Origin: Fundicoccus culcitae
GTDB lineage: Bacteria > Bacillota > Bacilli > Lactobacillales > Aerococcaceae
DNA: 64,000 nt
Assembly: GCF_024661895.1 (NCBI RefSeq)
Contig: NZ_CP102453.1
Coordinates: forward strand, 248,001 to 312,000
Direction of reading: 5' to 3'
Each line of letters begins with the position of its first letter. The first letter of the stretch is position 1. The notes beneath the pieces are model-generated. The model saw only the letters and a list, made by a program, of their open reading frames with translations. It made no database searches and had not been told where the DNA came from. Of this stretch, positions 57,535-64,000 are shown one piece after another. The position numbers were made by a program, and so were the translations under genes.

Positions 57535-58029
57535 ATGATTGACCCTTTAATTGAAGATGCCTTGTGGAATAATGTGGAAGACATTATGATTGAGGCAGAT
57601 AATGTTGCAAATGTTGCTACAACAAACACACTAAATCATGGGTTGCTGGTCTTATCGCAAATGAAATATTCTGTCATCCCCGTATTAACTCCAAAATCAA
57701 AATTAGCAGGTTTAGTAAGTATGCCACTAATTATTAATGGTGTGATGACGGATGATGCTTTTTTAACCGATCAATTGGATACAATGACTATTAGTGAAAT
57801 TATGTATGATAACCCTGTGACGATTAACTTAGATTCTGATTTGGAAGAAATTTTGCATTTGTTAATTGATAATAACTTTATCTGCGTCGTTAGTGAAGTT
57901 GATAATCATTTCTTAGGAATCGTTACACGGAGTGCCGTCATTAAACGTTTTAACAAATTTGTTCATACTTTTAGTAAACAAACAGAGTTAAAAGAAGTGG
58001 TTGACTATACTACAATTTTTCAATCATAA
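57535..58029 (+). CDS. cbpB: CBS-domain protein, probable c-di-AMP-binding CbpB/DarB
   Basis: Two CBS domains (about 15-75 and 90-150) in a 164-residue cytoplasmic protein. Size, domain pattern and place after murI-rdgB-yfcE match CbpB (B. subtilis DarB/YkuL), a c-di-AMP sensor that when unliganded stimulates Rel and, in Bacillus, pyruvate carboxylase (family knowledge). NHGLLVLSQMKYSVIPVL and DNNFICVVSEVDNHFLGIVTR (in parts) are the ligand-cleft strands. SD AAAGGTGAG. The assignment depends on context as well as sequence. Confidence 0.83.
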   Translation: MIDPLIEDALWNNVEDIMIEADNVANVATTNTLNHGLLVLSQMKYSVIPVLTPKSKLAGLVSMPLIINGVMTDDAFLTDQLDTMTISEIMYDNPVTINLDSDLEEILHLLIDNNFICVVSEVDNHFLGIVTRSAVIKRFNKFVHTFSKQTELKEVVDYTTIFQS

Positions 58030-58042
58030 TAAAAAAATCAAT

Positions 58043-58098
58043 ACCCCCATAGAAACAGTGAAATTAGTTACTCTAACTGTGTTCTATGGGGGTTTTTT
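58043..58098. terminator. Terminator after cbpB
   Basis: ACCCCCATAGAAACAGT pairs with ACTGTGTTCTATGGGGGT (one bulge), followed by six T; it may also stop the minus-strand peptide transcript. Confidence 0.9.
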
Positions 58099-58151
58099 AT
58101 CATAAATTGTTTAAAAGTGAAAAGATTTGAAAAAAATAAGTTAACTTTGGT

Positions 58152-58180
58152 TTGACAGTTAAATCATTTAACAGTACAAT
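58152..58180 (+). promoter_or_regulatory. Orphan consensus promoter with palindromic spacer
   Basis: Perfect TTGACA (58152-58157), 17 bp, TACAAT (58175-58180). The spacer contains the perfect 15-bp palindrome GTTAAATCATTTAAC (58158-58172), a clear candidate operator. No ORF with an SD follows until rgg-2 at 58509; the RNA would be antisense to the candidate peptide gene at 58272-58409 and could be a long rgg-2 leader. Confidence 0.75.
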
Positions 58181-58271
58181 ATTTTTAGGTAAACGATTAG
58201 CTTTTTTTGTATTCGTTCATATGAAAGAAATTTAGTTACACGTGAAGGTTTGTTCTCCATTGGTCAAAAAA

Positions 58272-58409
58272 TTACTCTAAATTAATAACTTCGATAATGC
58301 AATTTGGTAAATTGTGATTATTACTAAAATTATCCATTTGTCCAGTTGAAAAATGAAACAGAACCATTATAACGATAAAATACTTTCTGATTTTTACTCC
58401 TTTACTCAA
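58272..58409 (-). CDS. Candidate signalling-peptide precursor next to rgg-2
   Basis: A 45-codon ORF, TTG start, with a strong SD AAAGGAGGTG 8 nt upstream. The peptide has a basic N-terminus (MSKGVKIRK), hydrophobic core YFIVIMVLFHF and a polar tail STGQMDNFSNNHNLPN ending CIIEVINLE. It is divergent from rgg-2, as SHP pheromone genes are from their rgg genes, although it is longer than the usual 20-33 residues. The comparable ORF beside rgg-1 also has a GV.I(K/R)(K/R) stretch before its hydrophobic core. A pheromone role is inference. Confidence 0.55.
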   Translation of the reverse strand: MSKGVKIRKYFIVIMVLFHFSTGQMDNFSNNHNLPNCIIEVINLE

Positions 58410-58470
58410 AGACGACACCTCCTTTGTTACTAATAGACTATATTATTTTTGAATATAATGTCTATATTTA

Positions 58471-58484
58471 TAAACTATAGTTAA
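58471..58484. promoter_or_regulatory. Putative Rgg operator upstream of rgg-2
   Basis: TAAACTATAGTTAA contains the palindrome AACTATAGTT and lies 25 bp before the rgg-2 ATG. The first 12 bases are identical to the site at 59364-59377. An ATAGAC...GTCTAT inverted repeat lies just upstream (58434-58465). Confidence 0.5.
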
Positions 58485-58508
58485 ATCTAATATGAAAAGA
58501 GGGTACTA

Positions 58509-59366
58509 ATGAATGACATAGGAAAAGTGGTAAAACAAATCAGAAATGATAAAAGAATTACTCAGCAGTGTGCAATTGAAGGAATTGGTTCACTTACTTA
58601 TATATCAAGGATAGAAAATGGTTTAACTAGACCCTCATATGAAAAATTAATCAAGATATTAGATCGTTTAAATGTAACACCTACAGAGTTTTATAGATTA
58701 ATCCAACAAAATAATCCAAATAATCAATTTTCCTTTATTAATCGATTAACCAACATCATTAGAGAAAAAGATATTTACCTGATAAATAGGGAAATAGAAG
58801 ATGAAATTAAAAGATATAAAGAAGATAAAAATTATAGACATACTCACAATGTTATATTGCTTAATCAGTATAGAAATTTATTTTTAAATTTTCAACTAGA
58901 GAGTCAGCAAATTTCAAAGTTATCTGATTATTTGTTTAAAGTTAGAACATGGGGGATTTATGAAATTAATTTATTCAATTTATGTGTTGTTTTTTTTTCA
59001 AATAGTAACAATCAAGCTTTATTTAAAATCGCCACTGCTAGGTTGGGGAAACTTGTAAATAAAGATGCTTATTATACAAGTGTCTTTAGAATTGGTTTTA
59101 ATATACTTTTGAAAACGATTGAATCTAGTGATTTTTTCTTGTCTTCCTTGATAATTGAAAATTTGGGAGACATTCTTGATGGAACAACATTTTATTATGA
59201 GATTATTAAGCTAAAGTATATGAAGGGAATATATTTAATGAAGAAAGGTAACAATAAAGATGGACTTGAACTGGCTTTAATTGCTGTTGATTTAATGTAT
59301 AAATTGGGTGATGAAGTAAATGCAAGAGCACATAAAAAAGAAATAGAGAAATACTATTCGACTTAA
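58509..59366 (+). CDS. Rgg/MutR-family transcriptional regulator 2
   Basis: A 285-residue cytoplasmic regulator: N-terminal XRE-type HTH (about 3-60; VKQIRNDKRITQQ, LTYISRIENGLTRPS) and a helical TPR-like peptide-sensing domain. It is a paralogue of regulator 1 (DIG near the start, YRHTHNVILLNQ, WGIYEINLFN, KGIYLMKKG). SD AGAGGG. Its gene is flanked by two copies of TAAACTATAGTT, the second overlapping its stop codon and lying upstream of the secreted-protein promoter, so it probably activates that operon (inference). Confidence 0.88.
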   Translation: MNDIGKVVKQIRNDKRITQQCAIEGIGSLTYISRIENGLTRPSYEKLIKILDRLNVTPTEFYRLIQQNNPNNQFSFINRLTNIIREKDIYLINREIEDEIKRYKEDKNYRHTHNVILLNQYRNLFLNFQLESQQISKLSDYLFKVRTWGIYEINLFNLCVVFFSNSNNQALFKIATARLGKLVNKDAYYTSVFRIGFNILLKTIESSDFFLSSLIIENLGDILDGTTFYYEIIKLKYMKGIYLMKKGNNKDGLELALIAVDLMYKLGDEVNARAHKKEIEKYYST

Positions 59367-59412
59367 ACTATAGTTTAGCTAAAATTTGCTTAAATTTTTT
59401 CTTATGTATAAT
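59364..59412 (+). promoter_or_regulatory. Putative Rgg operator plus promoter of the second locus
   Basis: Perfect 14-bp palindrome TAAACTATAGTTTA (59364-59377), whose first bases are the rgg-2 stop codon, lies about 30 bp before TATAAT (59407-59412). No good -35 is present (TTGCTT is only 15 bp from the -10), the arrangement expected for activator-dependent transcription. Confidence 0.6.
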
Positions 59413-59602
59413 GAATGTAAGTGGATGCTGAGATTGAAATGAAAATGATTTAAATATTTTTTATATTACAGAATATATTTATACATTTATTTCAAATTTC
59501 TGCGAAGCTAATAATCTTAATAGGAGTGGTGCTAAATCATATTTTATGAGTTACTTTAATCATATGTCAATTTCTATGTCAAAATATACAAGGAGAAGAT
59601 AA

Positions 59603-59923
59603 ATGAAAAAGAAGGTATTAAGTTCACTAATTACAATAATGTCCATTTTTTCTTTCATGGTTACTACTAACGTAGAATATGTGCAAGCTAATGAAAGCAC
59701 TCAAATAATTGAACCAATGTCTGCAATATACGTAACTCATCAACAATATATATCAAGCTTACCTGCTCCTAATTCGTTATATATCACTCGAACACAAAAT
59801 GGTAGACGGTATGCTGGAACTGTTTATTATACGGGAAGAGCAGATTTGATAAATGGTAACTTCATCGCTCATTATAGTGGAACTTTATATTTCACTGGCC
59901 AAATTCAATCAGACACTCATTAA
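59603..59923 (+). CDS. Small secreted protein with one NGxxYxG repeat (second Rgg locus)
   Basis: A 106-residue exported protein. Signal peptide 1-29 (MKKK, hydrophobic core, cleavage expected at VQA/NES). The mature part of about 77 residues has one copy, about 59-93, of a repeat with pattern L-x-[IV]-[ST]-[RQ]-[ST]-x-N-G-x-x-Y-x-G-x-[VLI]-x-Y-[TS]-G-x-A-x-[LI]-I, seen twice in the protein at 63.4 kb. No Cys and no double-Gly leader. SD AAGGAG. An 18-codon ORF (59546-59602) ends directly before the ATG and could couple translation. Function unknown; possibly a bacteriocin or surface factor. Confidence 0.8.
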   Translation: MKKKVLSSLITIMSIFSFMVTTNVEYVQANESTQIIEPMSAIYVTHQQYISSLPAPNSLYITRTQNGRRYAGTVYYTGRADLINGNFIAHYSGTLYFTGQIQSDTH

Positions 59924-59996
59924 TATTTGAAGAAAAGTAATCGATTAAAATCTTTTTGTAAAGCTTTTTTAAAATGAAAGATATTGAATGAAATTG

Positions 59997-60043
59997 AGGT
60001 ATTTGCTGACAACAGTAAAATGTAGTAGGTAAATACCTTTTTT
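59997..60043 (+). terminator. Internal terminator/attenuator of the second Rgg locus
   Basis: AGGTATTT pairs with AAATACCT across a 26-nt loop, followed by T. It separates the secreted-protein gene from the transporter genes, as in the first locus. Confidence 0.6.
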
Positions 60044-60065
60044 ATAGAATGGAGGAGAGTGTCTG

Positions 60066-60773
60066 ATGAGCATCATTAATATAGAAAATATACAGAAATC
60101 CTTTGGACAACATCAAGTTTTAAAGGATGTAACGTTCGCTATAACGCAACCGGGTATTTATGCATTGGTAGGACCCAATGGGTCAGGTAAATCGACGTTA
60201 ATGAATATTATGATGAACCTTATAAAAAGTGACAGTGGAAAAGTAGAATTATTGGGCGAATCTAACAAAAATGTACAAATATTTAACCGAGTTTCTTTTT
60301 TAAAAGATAATACGGTGTTGTACCCTTACTTGACGGGGTTTGATCATCTTAATTATGCTGCTAAAGCGTACGGGGTTAATGCAGCGCAGGTCAATCAAAT
60401 AGTAGATAAAATGGGAATCCAAAGTTATGTTCATAAACGTACAGGAAAATATTCATTAGGTATGAAACAACACTTGTTAATTGCTTTATGTATTTTAAAT
60501 AATCCAGATGTTTTAATTATGGATGAACCGTTAAATGGACTAGATCCAACAAGTATTTTGAGCGTAAGGGATTTAATTAAAGCTTTAGGTAATGATGGTA
60601 AAACGATTCTAATTTCATCACATATTTTAAGTGAAATCGATGCGGTGACAAGAGACGTTTTATTTCTTAAAGATGGTGAAGTTTATGTTGAAAAATTATC
60701 CGATTCGCATGCTGAAGATAGATATAGTGAAATTTACCGTGATTCTTTAATACTGAATTCAGGCGGTGAGTAA
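60066..60773 (+). CDS. ABC transporter ATP-binding protein (second Rgg locus)
   Basis: Nucleotide-binding subunit of 235 residues: Walker A GPNGSGKS (about 37-44), signature YSLGMKQHL (about 131-139), Walker B VLIMDEP (about 149-155), switch His in SSHILSE. In the BcrA/CcmA-like group, as in the first locus. SD GGAGGAGAG. Its stop abuts the permease start (TAAATG), so the two are translated together. Confidence 0.93.
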   Translation: MSIINIENIQKSFGQHQVLKDVTFAITQPGIYALVGPNGSGKSTLMNIMMNLIKSDSGKVELLGESNKNVQIFNRVSFLKDNTVLYPYLTGFDHLNYAAKAYGVNAAQVNQIVDKMGIQSYVHKRTGKYSLGMKQHLLIALCILNNPDVLIMDEPLNGLDPTSILSVRDLIKALGNDGKTILISSHILSEIDAVTRDVLFLKDGEVYVEKLSDSHAEDRYSEIYRDSLILNSGGE

Positions 60774-63314
60774 ATGAAACACTTATCTTTTGAAATGTTA
60801 AAACATTGGCGGAATAAGACTATTTTTCTTGTCATTTGTAGTGCAATCATTCTATCGTTAGCCAATATGATTTTCTTAAATGCTCAAATAGGTCAAAATA
60901 CGAATGAACAAAATGACTTAAATTTTTATGCTTCAGACTTATACCAAGCTGTCATACCGTATGGATCCATCGCAGTTGATCAATTTGGTGAACCTATTTT
61001 AACAGAAGCACAGGAAAGAGTGAATACTTTTTTAGTGCCTGTTGAGGATGAAACAAATAGTGATATTGTTGCGTATATACCATCTACTAGCTATCCTTTT
61101 TTTCAAGCAGTGGCTGATGCGGTGGTAGAAGATGATATCGTTCTGTCTGAACAATTAGAAGCAGATTTAAAATATGCATTGATTGCATCCGAACATCAAT
61201 ATCATCAAATAGAGGCAAATCCAAATTATCAATCAACTGGATCAGTGACTTACATTAAGAAAGGGTCAACCATATTATTTGGCATTTTATCCTTGCTATT
61301 ATTTTTCATTATTGCTATCCGTATACATAGTGAAGATTATGAAAGAGGAAGTTTAGTTTTCAATTGGACTTTACCAAAATCTAGACAACAAATAATTATT
61401 ATGAGATGGATTAGTGTCATAATCCTTGCTATCATTTATGTTTTATTAATATTAACAGCAATCTCCATGTTTTCAATGATTAGTGGGGACGGATTAGGAG
61501 ATTGGCTGTATCCAAATCGTGTAATGAGTGAAAATCCATCGGTTATGACCAATCTTGAACTAATCGTACGTATGATAGGTGTTTGGTTATTACGTGTGGG
61601 TGTCGTTTCCGCCCTTGGATTGCTAGTTGCAAATATTATAAGGCTAAGAAATGTTGGAACAATCATGGGTAGTTTTTTCATAATGTTGATTTATTTTTTC
61701 ACTAATTACTTACCATCCTTACAAGAACCTTGGAATATTTTATATTTTAATTATATTGACCAACTTATTGGCGGTCGTTATCTCGATTTAAGTGTCACTG
61801 AACAAGGGCAAACAATAATTGGTGTTCAATTTATTTCACCTACTTCCTTAGTCATGCCGTTATTAATTAAGCTCAGTTTAATTATCTTGTTCTTGTTTCT
61901 AGCGAATCAATGGAACGAATTAGGCACATTTGATGGCTTTTTATCAAATAACGATCAGCAACCAACACCTTTCTATCAAACCAAATGGTATGGAGTTGGT
62001 TTTGAGTGGCAAAAACTACAACAAATTATTGATAATAAAACGTCAATGACTCTAATAGTCCTTTTCACAATTGGGTTGTATCTACTTTTAGTATTTAATG
62101 ACCGTCCTTTATTAGATGAGACTATCAATCCATCTAGTGTTTCTTCTTATGAGAATATAGTGACTTATAATCAAGTTTTTCTAGATGACATTAGTAATAT
62201 GAGTAAGGAAGAACAGGAATTTATGCGTTTTGTTCAAGATGATTTAACTCTTCAAAACGACTATTATCAAAATGCAATTAATCAACTAAATAATCGTTCA
62301 GCTGCTTATCAAACGAACAATAGTCATGATTTTTATGATAATTTTAACTTTGAAGTAGATGAATTTTTTGGTAAGGGTGATCAAATGGATATGATTGGTC
62401 GCAGTGGTGAGAGTATCTATTTGAATGGTGAATATGCTTCTAATTTTGCTTATGAAGTATCACTCGATCGACTAACTGAGCTTAAAATTCGTGATATTAA
62501 ACCAATCCCTCAAACTCACATTCATCGCACAATTTATGATCCATTAAAGAATCCTACAGATAATTTTGTAGAGAATTTAAAGTATCAACCAGCAGACCAT
62601 TCATTTTTGACTTCTTTATATCGATTATTTTTTTATTATCGATTAGATGTTATTTTGCTTATTATCTTATTACTTGCAAGTGGAGCAGGGTTTACGATTG
62701 ATCGGGAAAAGGGGAATGGTCTAAGTTGGATGTTCACCTTACCTCGAAAACGACGTAAAGTTTATAATGATAAAATTATGGCTGGAGTTTTACGGATTAT
62801 TACACTACTCGCTTTATTTATTGCTATTGTATTTATTTTAGGAATGCTTACGGATGGTTTTGGACAAACACGTTTTCCAATCTTACATTATGATTATTTA
62901 GCAGAACATGCCCAAAATGGGACTGGTTTTGAGGAAAGTTACTCTTGGATGAATTTAGGGACATTTATTATTCAGTCAATAAGTATTTTATTGTTAATTA
63001 GTTTGTTTTTACTAATTTTAGCTAATGTTTTATCCTTATGGATCAAACAGCCACTATTACTCTTTTCAATTGTCGGTTTATTAATGGTTGGTGGGTATAG
63101 TTTCATACACATTCCAGCCTTAAACGGGATAATCAGATTTACACCATTCCCTTATATCGATATTATGGGATTCCTGACGGGAGAAATAGCTGTTCAAAAT
63201 AATCTAGCATCGATGGATTATATGATGGGAGCAATTGTGTTATTAGCTTGGTCACTTGTGTTGTATCTTTTCGGTGTCAATCGTAGTGAAAAAATGTCAA
63301 ATGTGATTAGTTAA
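60774..63314 (+). CDS. Double-length ABC-2 permease (second Rgg locus)
   Basis: An 846-residue membrane protein that looks like two permeases fused in tandem. Half one (about 1-410): membrane segment about 17-37, extracytoplasmic loop, then five segments from 167. Half two (about 420-846): segment about 435-455, a 180-residue loop, then five segments from 630. The cytoplasmic coupling motif occurs twice: EDYERGSLVFNWTLPKSR near residue 185 and REKGNGLSWMFTLPRKRR near 643. No peptidase domain. One chain would form a full transmembrane channel with two ATPase copies. Substrate is probably one of the neighbouring secreted products or an antimicrobial (inference). Confidence 0.85.
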   Translation: MKHLSFEMLKHWRNKTIFLVICSAIILSLANMIFLNAQIGQNTNEQNDLNFYASDLYQAVIPYGSIAVDQFGEPILTEAQERVNTFLVPVEDETNSDIVAYIPSTSYPFFQAVADAVVEDDIVLSEQLEADLKYALIASEHQYHQIEANPNYQSTGSVTYIKKGSTILFGILSLLLFFIIAIRIHSEDYERGSLVFNWTLPKSRQQIIIMRWISVIILAIIYVLLILTAISMFSMISGDGLGDWLYPNRVMSENPSVMTNLELIVRMIGVWLLRVGVVSALGLLVANIIRLRNVGTIMGSFFIMLIYFFTNYLPSLQEPWNILYFNYIDQLIGGRYLDLSVTEQGQTIIGVQFISPTSLVMPLLIKLSLIILFLFLANQWNELGTFDGFLSNNDQQPTPFYQTKWYGVGFEWQKLQQIIDNKTSMTLIVLFTIGLYLLLVFNDRPLLDETINPSSVSSYENIVTYNQVFLDDISNMSKEEQEFMRFVQDDLTLQNDYYQNAINQLNNRSAAYQTNNSHDFYDNFNFEVDEFFGKGDQMDMIGRSGESIYLNGEYASNFAYEVSLDRLTELKIRDIKPIPQTHIHRTIYDPLKNPTDNFVENLKYQPADHSFLTSLYRLFFYYRLDVILLIILLLASGAGFTIDREKGNGLSWMFTLPRKRRKVYNDKIMAGVLRIITLLALFIAIVFILGMLTDGFGQTRFPILHYDYLAEHAQNGTGFEESYSWMNLGTFIIQSISILLLISLFLLILANVLSLWIKQPLLLFSIVGLLMVGGYSFIHIPALNGIIRFTPFPYIDIMGFLTGEIAVQNNLASMDYMMGAIVLLAWSLVLYLFGVNRSEKMSNVIS

Positions 63315-63350
63315 GAATTAGAATTTTCTAAATTGATTAGGAGTGAAAAA

Positions 63351-63866
63351 ATGATAAAACGATTGGTTAGTATTTTATTTGTTAGTATGTGTGTTCACGG
63401 TCAGTTATTAATCGTTCCTATGTCGGTTAATGCTGAAAATAATCCAACGCAAGACAGCCTAACCGTTTCTGAAACTTATACAATTGATGTGGGTTCTCAA
63501 GTATCAGAGTACTTACAAGTGAGCCGGTCAAGTAATGGGAATCGATATGTTGGACAATTGCAATATTCTGGCAAAGCAAGTATCATTAATGGCAAAATTC
63601 TGGCAGAGTATAAAGGGTATATTGAACAACCCTCACATGTTGCTATAAGTACACAAGATAACTATACCTATTCAGCAAATAATGCAATGAACATTTCCCA
63701 TATTCAATTTATTTCATTAGAAGAATGGATTCCCGAAACGTTATCAATTAGTCAATCGATTAATGGCATGGATTACAGCGGCGAAATAGCCTATACAGGA
63801 GATGCCCAGCTTATTGGAGATGAAATGATATTTTATTACGAAGGAATCATTGAAGCTGATTCCTAA
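63351..63866 (+). CDS. Secreted protein with two NGxxYxG repeats (second Rgg locus)
   Basis: A 171-residue exported protein. Signal peptide 1-28 with cleavage expected at VNA/ENN. Two copies of a roughly 37-residue repeat: about 55-91 (LQVSRSSNGNRYVGQLQYSG) and about 131-167 (LSISQSINGMDYSGEIAYTG), each continuing A-x-[IL]-I and ending Y-x-G-[YI]-I. The linker (about 92-130) is polar. TTG 63333 is in frame, but TAGGAGTG supports the ATG at 63351. Last gene of the operon, followed by a terminator. It is evidently homologous to the 106-residue protein at 59.6 kb. Function unknown. Confidence 0.8.
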   Translation: MIKRLVSILFVSMCVHGQLLIVPMSVNAENNPTQDSLTVSETYTIDVGSQVSEYLQVSRSSNGNRYVGQLQYSGKASIINGKILAEYKGYIEQPSHVAISTQDNYTYSANNAMNISHIQFISLEEWIPETLSISQSINGMDYSGEIAYTGDAQLIGDEMIFYYEGIIEADS

Positions 63867-63870
63867 TAAA

Positions 63871-63920
63871 AACCTACTATTTCAGATTAGTGATTCTAAG
63901 CCGAAATAGTAGGTTTTTTT
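63871..63920. terminator. Bidirectional terminator at the end of the second Rgg locus
   Basis: AACCTACTATTTC pairs with GAAATAGTAGGTT, flanked by A and T runs. Confidence 0.9.
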
Positions 63921-63921
63921 A

Positions 63922-64000
63922 TTATGAATTGAAAGAACTCGTTGGGAACTTAATGTTTTGTTCTTGAAAAGCCATTAAAAAAGCTTGGTAAAATACGCTG
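63922..64000 (-). CDS. Possible C-terminal end of a minus-strand gene (partial)
   Basis: On the minus strand one frame runs from the window edge to a TAA at 63924-63922, encoding SVFYQAFLMAFQEQNIKFP and ending SFNS, 26 codons, directly before the shared terminator. Convergent placement at a bidirectional terminator supports a real gene end; nothing more can be said. Confidence 0.35.
   Translation of the reverse strand, partial: SVFYQAFLMAFQEQNIKFPTSSFNS

Noticed and set aside
59546-59602. 18-codon ORF ending at the start of the 106-aa secreted protein gene
   Set aside because: The nearest SD is too far upstream; kept only as a possible coupling ORF, not called as a gene.

Overview
The window is low-GC Gram-positive DNA. 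Gene content and order (gpsB-rnpB, DUF3013-prmA-rsmE, rel-dtd, T-box-hisS-aspS, rpsU-yqeY, phoH-pgpH-ybeY-dgkA-era-recO, murI-rdgB-yfcE-cbpB), frequent TTG/GTG starts, and a mix of Bacillus-like and lactic-acid-bacterial genes point to the Lactobacillales. My best guess is the Aerococcaceae/Carnobacteriaceae side (Facklamia/Ruoffia/Globicatella-like); this is inference, not proof. No phage, IS element, tRNA, 16S/23S rRNA or CRISPR array was seen.

Layout. 0-1.7 kb: Y-family polymerase plus YolD partner. 1.8-10.2 kb: a PBP1A with a roughly 650-residue cytoplasmic tail, tRNA hydroxylase TrhO, a lipid kinase, a DUF2187-like protein, a TPR protein and an RNase HI-like protein. 10.3-12.2 kb (minus strand): gpsB, rnpB and a THUMP methyltransferase. 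12.5-18.2 kb: prmA, rsmE, deoC, rel, dtd. 18.2-24.2 kb: SH3-amidase (minus), then a T-box leader with an overlapping GACAC specifier in front of hisS-aspS, then nfo. 24.2-25.2 kb: gene-free repeat island. 25.3-29.4 kb: nagA, a DEDD exonuclease and the threonine-to-glycine pair kbl-tdh. 29.5-34.5 kb: first Rgg/secreted-protein/ABC locus. 34.6-39.0 kb (minus): glycine cleavage genes gcvT-H-PA-PB. 39.0-41.2 kb: PPDK regulator, Fur-family regulator, rpsU, yqeY. 41.25-43.1 kb: second gene-free repeat island with a 15-copy array of 43-bp units. 43.2-55.2 kb: phoH to recO, a phasin-like protein, a UbiB kinase, a membrane protein and an ABC-2 exporter. 55.5-58.0 kb: murI-rdgB-yfcE-cbpB. 58.1-63.9 kb: second Rgg locus.

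The most interesting content is the pair of Rgg loci. Each has an Rgg-type regulator, a divergent roughly 45-codon ORF for a basic-hydrophobic peptide next to the regulator, one or two small signal-peptide proteins, an internal terminator-like hairpin and an ABC transporter with no peptidase domain. In the second locus the two secreted proteins share a roughly 40-residue repeat (one copy and two copies), and a TAAACTATAGTT palindrome lies on both sides of the regulator gene. I read these as peptide-pheromone-controlled secretion systems of unknown output. The paralogy of the regulators is visible in the sequence; the signalling role is inference.

Other links: kbl-tdh and gcv can together turn threonine into acetyl-CoA, CO2 and one-carbon units, and both promoter regions carry cre-like sequences. 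Rel, the c-di-AMP phosphodiesterase PgpH and the c-di-AMP sensor CbpB are all here, although in separate operons. The two repeat islands share dispersed elements, and almost every tandem family in them has a period of 40-43 bp.
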